From: Primulina eburnea
Lineage: Eukaryota; Streptophyta; Magnoliopsida; Lamiales; Gesneriaceae
Direction: 5' to 3'
Assembly (NCBI RefSeq): GCF_022965805.1
Contig: NC_133105.1
Coordinates: 30,892,311-30,956,310 of the forward strand
DNA length: 64,000 nt
In this document: positions 56,701 through 64,000 of the stretch, piece by piece
Layout of the letters: the number at the start of each line of letters is the position of its first letter
Position numbering within the stretch: the first letter of the stretch is position 1
Made by a program: the position numbers and the translations under genes
The notes under the pieces: generated by a model
What the model saw: the letters and a program-made list of their open reading frames with translations, nothing else
Told to the model about the DNA's origin: nothing
Databases searched by the model: none

Positions 56701-59700
56701 GGGATTCTATTTTGGTTGTTGTGGATAGATTCTCTAAGATGGCACATTTTATAGCTTGTTATAAAACAGATGATGCTTCAAACATTGCGGATTTGTTCTT
56801 TAGAGAAGTCGTTAGGTTGCATGGCATGCCTAGGACTATTGTTTCTGGTCGCGATGTTAAATTCTTGAGTTACTTTTGGAAGACTATATGGGCTAAACTT
56901 GGCACAAAATTGTTGTTTTCTACTACTTGTCATCCTCAAACGGATGGACAAACTGAAGTTGTCAATAGAACTTTGAGAACACTTTTGCGTGCTATTCTTA
57001 AAAAGAACTTGGATTGACATTTCTATTGACTTTATTTTGGGGTTGCCTAGGACTCAGAAAGGGAGGGATTCTATTTTTGTTGTTGTGGATAGATTCTCTA
57101 AGATGGCACATTTTATAGCTTGTTATAAACAGATGATGCTTCAAACATTGCGGATTTGTTCTTTAGAGAAGTCGCTAGGTTGCATGGCATGCCTAGGACT
57201 ATTGTTTCTGGTCGCGATGTTAAATTCTTGAGTTACTTTTGGAAGACTTTATGGGCTAAACTTGGCACAAAATTGTTGTTTTCTACTACTTGTCATCCTC
57301 AAACGGATGGACAAACTGAAGTTGTCAATAGAACTTTGGGAACACTTTTGCGTGCTATTCTTAAAAAGAACTTTGATTGAAATTTCTATGGACTTTATTT
57401 TGGGGTTGCCTAGGACTAAGAAGGGGAGGGATTCTATTTTCGTTGTTGTGGATAGATTCTCTAAGATGGCACATTTTATACCTTGTCATAAAACCGATGA
57501 TGCTTCAAACATTGAGGATTTGTTCTTTAGAGAAGTCGTTAGGTTGCATGGCATGCCTAGGACTACTGTTTCTGGTCGCGATGTTAAATTCTTGAGTTAC
57601 TTTTGGAAGACTTTATGGGATAAACTTGTCACAAAATTGTTGTTTTCTACTACTTGTCATCCTCAAACGGATGGACAAACTGAAGTTGTCAATAGAACTT
57701 TGAGAACACTTTTGCGTGCTATTCTTAAAAAGAACTTGGATTGACATTTCTATTGACTTTATTTTGGGGTTGCCTAGGACTCAGAAAGGGAGGGATTCTA
57801 TTTTTGTTGTTGTGGATAGATTCTCTAAGATGGCACATTTTATAGCATGTGATAAAACAGATGATGCTTCAAACATTGCGGATTTGTTCTTTAGAGAAGT
57901 CGCTAGGTTGCATGGCATGCCTAGGACTATTGTTTCTGGTCGCGATGTTAAATTCTTGAGTTACTTTTGGAAGACTTTATGGGCTAAACTTGGCACAAAA
58001 TTGTTGTTTTCTACTACTTGTCATCCTCAAACGGATGGACAAACTGAAGTTTTCAATAGAACTTTGGGAACACTTTTGCGTGCTATTCTTAAAAAGAACT
58101 TTGATTGAAATTTCTATGGACTTTATTTTGGGGTTGCCTAGGACTAAGAAGGGGAGGGATTCTATTTTCGTTGTTGTGGATAGATTCTCTAAGATGGCAC
58201 ATTTTATACCTTGTCATAAAACCGATGATGCTTCAAACATTGAGGATTTGTTCTTTAGAGAAGTCGTTAGGTTGCATGGCATGCCTAGGACTACTGTTTC
58301 TGGTCGCGATGTTAAATTTTTGAGTTACTTTTGGAAGACTTTATGGGATAAACTTGTCACAAAATTGTTGTTTTCTACTACTTGTCATCCTCAAACGGAT
58401 GGACAAACTGAAGTTGTCAATAGAACTTTGGGAACACTTTTGCGTGCTATTCTTAAAAAGAACTTGGATTGACATTTCTATGGATTTATTTTGGGGTTGC
58501 CTAGGACTAAGAAGGGGAGGGATTCTATTTTTGTTGTTGTGGATAGATTCTCTAAGATGGCACATTTTATAGCTTGTCATAAAACAGATGATGCTTCAAA
58601 TATTGCGGATTTGTTCTTTAGAGAAGTCGTTAGGTTGCATGGCATGCCTAGGACTATTGTATCTGATCGCGATGTTATATTCTTGAGTTACTTTTGGAAG
58701 ACTTATGTGCTAAACTTGGCACAAAATTGTTGTTTTCTACTACTTGTCATCCTCAAACGGATGGACAAACTGAAGTTGTCAATAGAACTTTGGGAACACT
58801 TTTGCGTGCTATTCTTAAAAAGAACTTGGATTGACATTTCTATGTACTTTATTTTTGGGTTGCCTAGGACTAAGAAGGGGAGGGATTTTATTTTCGTTGT
58901 TGTGGATAGATTCTCTAAGATGGCACATTTTATAGCTTGTCATAAAACCGATGATGCTTCAAACATTGCGGATTTGTTCTTTAGAGAAGTCGTTAGGTTA
59001 CATGGCATGACTAGGAATATTGTTTCTGGTCGCGATGTTAAATTCATTAGTTATTTTTGGAATACTTTATGGGCGAAACTTGGTACAAAATTGTTGTTTT
59101 CTACTACTTGTCATCCTCAAACTGATGGACAATATGAAGTTGTCAATAGAACTTTGGGAACACTTTTGCGTGCTATTCTTAAAAAGAACTTGGATTGACA
59201 TTTCTATGGACTTTATTTTGTGGTTGCCTAGGACTAAGAAGGAGAGGGATTCTATTTTCGCTGTTGTGGATAGATTCTCTAAGATGGCACATTTATAGCA
59301 TGTCATAAAACCGATGATGCTTCAAATATTGCGGATTTGTTCTTTAGAGAAGTCGTTAGGTGGCATGGCATGCCTAGGACTATTGTTTCTGATCGCGATG
59401 TTATATTCTTGAGTTACTTTTGGAAGACTTTATGGGCTAAACTTGGCACAAAATTGTTGTTTTCTACTACTTGTCATCCTCAAACGGATGGACAAACTGA
59501 AGTTGTCACTAGAACTTTGGGAACACTTTTGCGTGCTATTCTTAAAAAGAACTTGGATTGACATTTCTATGTACTTTATTTTGGGGTTGCCTAGGACTAA
59601 GAAGGGGTGGGATTTTATTTTCGTTGTTGTGGATAGATTCTCTAAGATGGCACATTTTATAGCTTGTCATAAAACCGATGATGCTTCAAACATTGCGGAT

Positions 59701-61585
59701 TTGTTCTTTAGAGAAGTCGTTAGGTTGCATGGCATGACTAAGAATATTGTTTCTGGTCGCGATGTTAAATTCATGAGTTATTTTGGAATACTTTATGGGC
59801 TAAACTTGGTACAAAATTGTTGTTTTCTACTACTTGTCATCCTCAAACGGATGGACAAACTGAAGTTGTCAATAGAACTTTGGGAACACTTTTGCGTGCT
59901 ATTCTTAAAAAGAACTTGGATTGACATTTCTATGTACTTTATTTTGGGGTTGCCTAGGACTAAGAAGGGGTGAGGATTTCTATTTTCGTTGTTGTGGATA
60001 GATTCTCTAAGATGGCACATTTTATAGCTTGTCATAAAACCGATGATGCTTCAAACATTGCGGATTTGTTCTTTAGAGAAGTCGTTAGGTTGCATGGCAT
60101 GACTAAGAATATTGTTTCTGGTCGCGATGTTAAATTCATGAGTTACTTTTGGAATACTTTATGGGCTAAACTTGGTACAAAATTGTTGTTTTCTACTACT
60201 TGTCATCCTCAAACGGATGGACAAACTGAAGTTGTCAATAGAACTTTGGGAACACTTTTGCGTGCTATTCTTAAAAAGAACTTCAATTGACATTTCTATG
60301 GACTTTATTTTGGGGTTGCCTAGGACTAAGATGGGGAGTGATTCTATTTTTGTTGTTGTGGATAGATTCTCTAAGATGGCACATTTTATAGCTTGTTATA
60401 AAACAGATGATGCTTCAAACATTGCGGATTTGTTCTTTAGAGAAGTCGTTAGGTTGCATGGCATGCCTAGGACTATTGTTTTTGGTCGCGATGTTAAATT
60501 CTTGAGTTACTTTTGGAAGACTATATGGGCTAAACTTGGCACAAAATTGTTGTTTTCTACTACTTGTCATCCTCAAACGGATGGACAAACTGAAGTTGTC
60601 AATAGAACTTTGAGAACACTTTTGCGTGCTATTCTTAAAAAGAACTTGGATTGACATTTCTATTGACTTTATTTTGGGGTTGCCTAGGACTCAGAAAGGG
60701 AGGGATTCTATTTTTGTTGTTGTGGATAGATTCTCTAAGATGACACATTTTATAGCTTGCCATAAAATCGATGATGCTTCAAACATTGCGGATTTGTTCT
60801 TTAGAGAAGTCGCTAGGTTGCATGGCATGCCTAGGACTATTGTTTCTGGTCGCGATGTTAAATTTTTGAGTTACTTTTGGAAGACTTTATGGGATAAACT
60901 TGGCACAAAATTGTTGTTTTCTACTACTTGTCATCCTCAAACGGATGGAAAAACTGAAGTTGTCAATAGAACTTTGGGAACACTTTTGCGTGCTATTCTT
61001 ACAAAGAACTTGGATTGAAATTTCTATGGACGTTATTTTGGGGTTGCCTACGACTAAGAATAAGAGGGATTCTATTTTCGCTGTTGTGGATAGATTCTCT
61101 AAGATGGCACATTTATAGCTTGTCATAAAACCGATGATGCTTCAAACATTGCGGATTTGTTCTTTAGAGAAGTCGTTAGGTTGCATGGCATGCCTAGGAC
61201 TATTGTTTCTGATCGCGATGTTATATTCTTGAGTTACTTATGGAAGACTTTATGGGATAAACTTGGCACAAAATTGTTGTTTTCTACTACTTGTCATCCT
61301 CAAACGGATGGACAAACTGAATTTGTCAATAAAACTTTGGGAACACTTTTGCGTGCTATTCTTAAAAAGAACTTGAATTGACATTTCTATGGACTTTATT
61401 TTGGGGTTGCCTAGGACTAAGAAAGGGAGGGATTCTATTTTTGTTGTTGTGGATAGATTCTCTAAGATTGCACATTTATAGCATGTCATAAAACCGATAA
61501 TGCTTCAAATATTGCGGATTTGTTCTTTAGAGAAGTCGTTAGGTTGCATGGCATGCCTAGGACTATTGTTTCTGATCGCGATGTT
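53765..61585 (+). repeat. Tandem array of 364-bp gypsy integrase fragment, about 22 units
   Basis: Near-identical units repeat at 363-365 bp (unit ends at 54109, 54473, 54836, 55200 ... 61381). Each encodes about 120 residues of a Ty3/gypsy integrase core from another lineage than [71 protein letters not shown]. Because 364 is not a multiple of three, each unit ends in a stop and the next is in another frame. The second catalytic Asp position (first residue of xRD) is Gly in 14 units, Asp in 6 and Ser in 2. The last unit is cut by element E at 61585. Not a functional gene. Confidence 0.95.
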
Positions 61586-62848
61586 TGTGTGGACCCGGGC
61601 TCTAACTCAATTCCTTTGGGATTTAATTGGATCTTTGTTCGAAAATGTGGGTCAAAAATTTGCTTTTAACATTAATTCAAATGTATAATAAAAGCATGAC
61701 ATATATTTATAATAATTAAACAACATCAGATACATACAAGTCTGTCTAGTACAAAGATACAACTAATATTCGAATCTCAAATACAAGTAGTTCAGATCTA
61801 GACAAACACTACTAGTAATCTGCTGCTACACCCGGCATCACCACGCTATCAACTCTCTCTTCCTCGTCGTGACCCTGATCCTGCCCCACCTGTTTCCATG
61901 CACACATACAGACACGACAACAGCCGGATAACTCCGGTGAGAACATATCCCAGTATAAAACATGGAGGCATGCAATGTAATAATCATGTACAAAAGCATA
62001 GCATATTTATCAAGTAACATGTATGTAAATCTAAACATGTAGAAGAATACAAATCTGTATTCAACATTTAAATCTTGACTCGACTCGTTTCTAATCTAGG
62101 AATCCCGGTGTGAATAAGACGGTCTGTCACCTACCCAACCACTCGGGGCAACAGTACGTCTTATTCCTAGACTTCGGTCAACTCTGTATCGAGGGTCTAC
62201 ACATATAGCAAATATGCTCCTATGCGTCGATACACCGAAACGTCTAGTTTTGGCAAATCTGCCAATATCTCCTATCTCAGGACTCGAATATACCTCAATA
62301 AATAAGACATTACATAATCAAATGTAATAACAATCTAGTATGTGATTTAGGGAAACTCGTATCAAATCTGAATCGAGTTGTGCAATCCCAAGACCACATG
62401 AATTATACCTTTCTTGTCGAATCGTCGGTCGAAGTCTCGAAGTCGGAATGTCACTCTGTCAAAACTAATCTTCTGAAGATGATGAAATGAAGTGTCAATG
62501 CAAGGTATTTATATAGCATGCCATGTGTCAACATAAAAATCGAAGGTGGCAATTCGCATGCAGCACCGCGGGTGCGGCAACTCAAGAGCGCGGGTGCGCT
62601 GTGCTCACGGCAGCCCTTGCATTTTCTGAAATTCTCGGACCGCGGGTGCGGTGAAGTTATTACCGCGGGTGCGGTGTCTGTTCGCACAATTTCACCAATT
62701 TTTATCAATGCACCGCGGGTGCGGTGATGTTATTACCGCGGGTGCGGTGTGGCTTCGGCCATTCCTTTAATATTCTCATTTTTATATCATACATTCTTAC
62801 CTCTACAAGTCTAACATCAATGCCAGTTGATAATTCTCGAGCCTTACA
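61586..62848 (-). repeat. Element E 3' LTR
   Basis: Minus strand starts TGTAAGGCTCGAG at 62848 and ends GGGTCCACACA at 61586. Has the hairpin cluster (62565-62748), TATA-like TATATAAATA (62506-62515, minus) and the CCGGATAACTCCGGTGAG block (plus strand, about 61925-61942). Confidence 0.9.
62565..62748. repeat. Hairpin motif cluster in element E LTR, six copies
   Basis: At about 62565, 62587, 62639, 62662, 62712 and 62735. Most are ACCGC-GGGT-GCGGT; 62587 is AGCGC-GGGT-GCGCT, a paired change in both arms. The cluster lies about 50-240 bp upstream of the TATA-like box on the minus strand. Confidence 0.9.
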
Positions 62849-62862
62849 TTTCTCCCCCTCTT
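62849..62862 (-). promoter_or_regulatory. Element E polypurine tract
   Basis: Minus strand AAGAGGGGGAGAAA, identical to element A. Confidence 0.9.
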
Positions 62863-62948
62863 AGACAGGAGTTCGTCCTCGAACTCGCAAGCAATTAATC
62901 ATACAAGTGTATACAAAAGCAGTAAAATCAACTAACAGAATACTTACA

Positions 62949-64000
62949 TCAACTGAATAGCTCGGAATGCCTCTGTCTCATCTCAGACTCTGTCTCCCAA
63001 GTTGCTTCCTCGATGCCATGACGACTCCATTGAACCTTCACAAGCGGAATGATCTTGGTTCTAAGCTGTTTCTCCTTCCGATCAAGAATCTGTATCGGTC
63101 TTTCAACATAGCTCAGAGTCTGATCTAGCTCGGCTTCGTCAGGTTGAATGACATGAGAATCATCCGGCATGTATTTGCGCAACATCGATACATGAAAAAC
63201 ATCATGTATACCGGACAGTGAAGGAGGAAGAGAAAGTCTGTAAGCTCGATCGCCAATCTTCTCAAGGATCTCGTATGGACCGACGTATCTAGGAGACAAC
63301 TTCCCACGCTTGCCAAATCTGACAACGCCTCTGAAAGGTGAAATCTTCAAAAATACTCTGTCTCCCTGATCAAACACTAACGGTCTGCGTCTGATATTGG
63401 CATACTTCGCTTGCCTATCTTGTGCCGTCTTCATTCTCTTCTGAATGATCTTCACTTTCTCGGTCATCTCACGAATCATATCAGGTCCCAACTCTGGTAC
63501 CTCGGAGATATCATCCCAGTACAACGGAGATCTGCACTTCTTTCCGTATAAAGCTTCGAACGGTGCCATCTCAATGCTAGTCTGATAGCTGTTGTTGTAT
63601 GAAAACTCACACAACGGCAATGAATCTTGCCAACTAGTACCAAAATCTAGTACTACCGCTCTCAGCATGTCCTCTAAAGTCTGGATAGTCCGCTCTGACT
63701 GTCCATCCGTCTGAGGATGATAAGCAGTGCTCAGGTGTAAAGTCGTACCCAAAGCTTGCTGTAAGCTGTGCCAGAAGTGAGAAGTAAATCGTGGATCACG
63801 ATCTGATACGATCGACTTCGGCACACCGTGCAATCTGATGACCTCTCTGACATACAACTCTGCCATCTGATCGTGTCGATAGGTCATTCTATACGGAATA
63901 AAGCACGCTGATTTGGTCAGTCTGTCTATCACAACCCAAATCGCGTCACAGCCCCGCGAAGATCGAGGTAACTTCGTCACGAAGTCCATGGAAATGTGGT
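62949..64000 (-). CDS. Element E integrase C-terminal part (partial at window edge)
   Basis: Open from the window edge to a stop at 62949, at least 346 residues from the Met at 63989. It contains MDFVTKLPRSSRGCDAIWVV (first catalytic Asp), SDRDPRF, TDGQSERTIQ, GPYEILEKIG and the chromodomain-like EEATWETESEMRQRHSELF. It closely matches element A over the same stretch and shows no break. N-terminal pol and gag are outside the window. Confidence 0.92.
   Translation of the reverse strand, partial: HISMDFVTKLPRSSRGCDAIWVVIDRLTKSACFIPYRMTYRHDQMAELYVREVIRLHGVPKSIVSDRDPRFTSHFWHSLQQALGTTLHLSTAYHPQTDGQSERTIQTLEDMLRAVVLDFGTSWQDSLPLCEFSYNNSYQTSIEMAPFEALYGKKCRSPLYWDDISEVPELGPDMIREMTEKVKIIQKRMKTAQDRQAKYANIRRRPLVFDQGDRVFLKISPFRGVVRFGKRGKLSPRYVGPYEILEKIGDRAYRLSLPPSLSGIHDVFHVSMLRKYMPDDSHVIQPDEAELDQTLSYVERPIQILDRKEKQLRTKIIPLVKVQWSRHGIEEATWETESEMRQRHSELFS

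Larger units (their letters stand above)
61586..64000 (-). mobile_element. Ty3/gypsy element E, 3' half (same family as A)
   Basis: The 3' LTR (61586-62848) and the end of pol lie in the window; the rest continues to the right. ATGTT (61581-61585) is the probable left target duplication; the other side is outside. Integrase is nearly identical to that of element A, but the LTR is 1,263 bp against 1,825. Confidence 0.9.

Noticed and set aside
53765..61585. Regular repeats as a possible CRISPR array or tandem gene family
   Set aside because: Units are 364 bp, abutting, without spacers, and encode a truncated integrase core with stops. It is a satellite-like tandem repeat in a plant genome.

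Overview
This window is repeat-only plant nuclear DNA. I found no host protein gene, rRNA gene or functional tRNA gene. Flowering-plant origin is shown by Ty3/gypsy and Ty1/copia LTR retrotransposons primed from plant initiator-methionine tRNA (TGGTATCAGAGC-type sites), and by an integrated plant pararetrovirus (Caulimoviridae). The species cannot be read from the sequence.

The scaffold is an old, AT-rich endogenous pararetrovirus (EPRV) locus. Removing later insertions leaves about 16.7 kb of viral sequence, made of two related copies of one rearranged unit. In each unit a minus-strand arm (movement protein, primer site, small ORF, intergenic promoter, second ORF, reverse transcriptase) meets a plus-strand arm (movement protein, coat, protease) at the same inverted junction, near 6409 and near 42009. 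The inferred viral order is primer site, movement protein, coat, protease, RT/RNase H, second ORF, intergenic region. This resembles petuvirus/florendovirus-type genomes. Every viral gene carries stops, frameshifts or truncations.

Later elements are nested in this scaffold, each dated by target-site duplications (TSDs): a 5'-truncated gypsy LTR (10511-12221); a young Tekay-like gypsy element A (12742-21274, TSD TCCTT, two nonsense codons); a non-autonomous LTR element D without reverse transcriptase (21555-26236, TSD CTTTA); a degraded copia element (29673-41718, TSD TAGCT) that itself holds a solo LTR (TSD TGATA) and foldback tRNA-like elements (TSDs GAGTC and ACTTT); and an older gypsy element C (43038-51061, TSD TGAAT). 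At the right, the viral protease runs into about 22 tandem copies of a 364-bp gypsy integrase fragment (53765-61585). That array is cut by gypsy element E (61586 to the window end). The left edge holds a partial copia LTR and an LTR-like block.

The most unusual signals are: (1) dense clusters of short perfect inverted repeats placed upstream of TATA boxes in several unrelated LTR families, with compensatory changes between the arms; (2) the integrase-derived tandem array with a higher-order repeat of about nine monomers; (3) foldback elements made of two head-to-head tRNA-like arms with retroviral-type 5-bp TSDs; and (4) the EPRV inverted unit present twice with shared breakpoints, one other breakpoint lying inside the viral primer-binding site.
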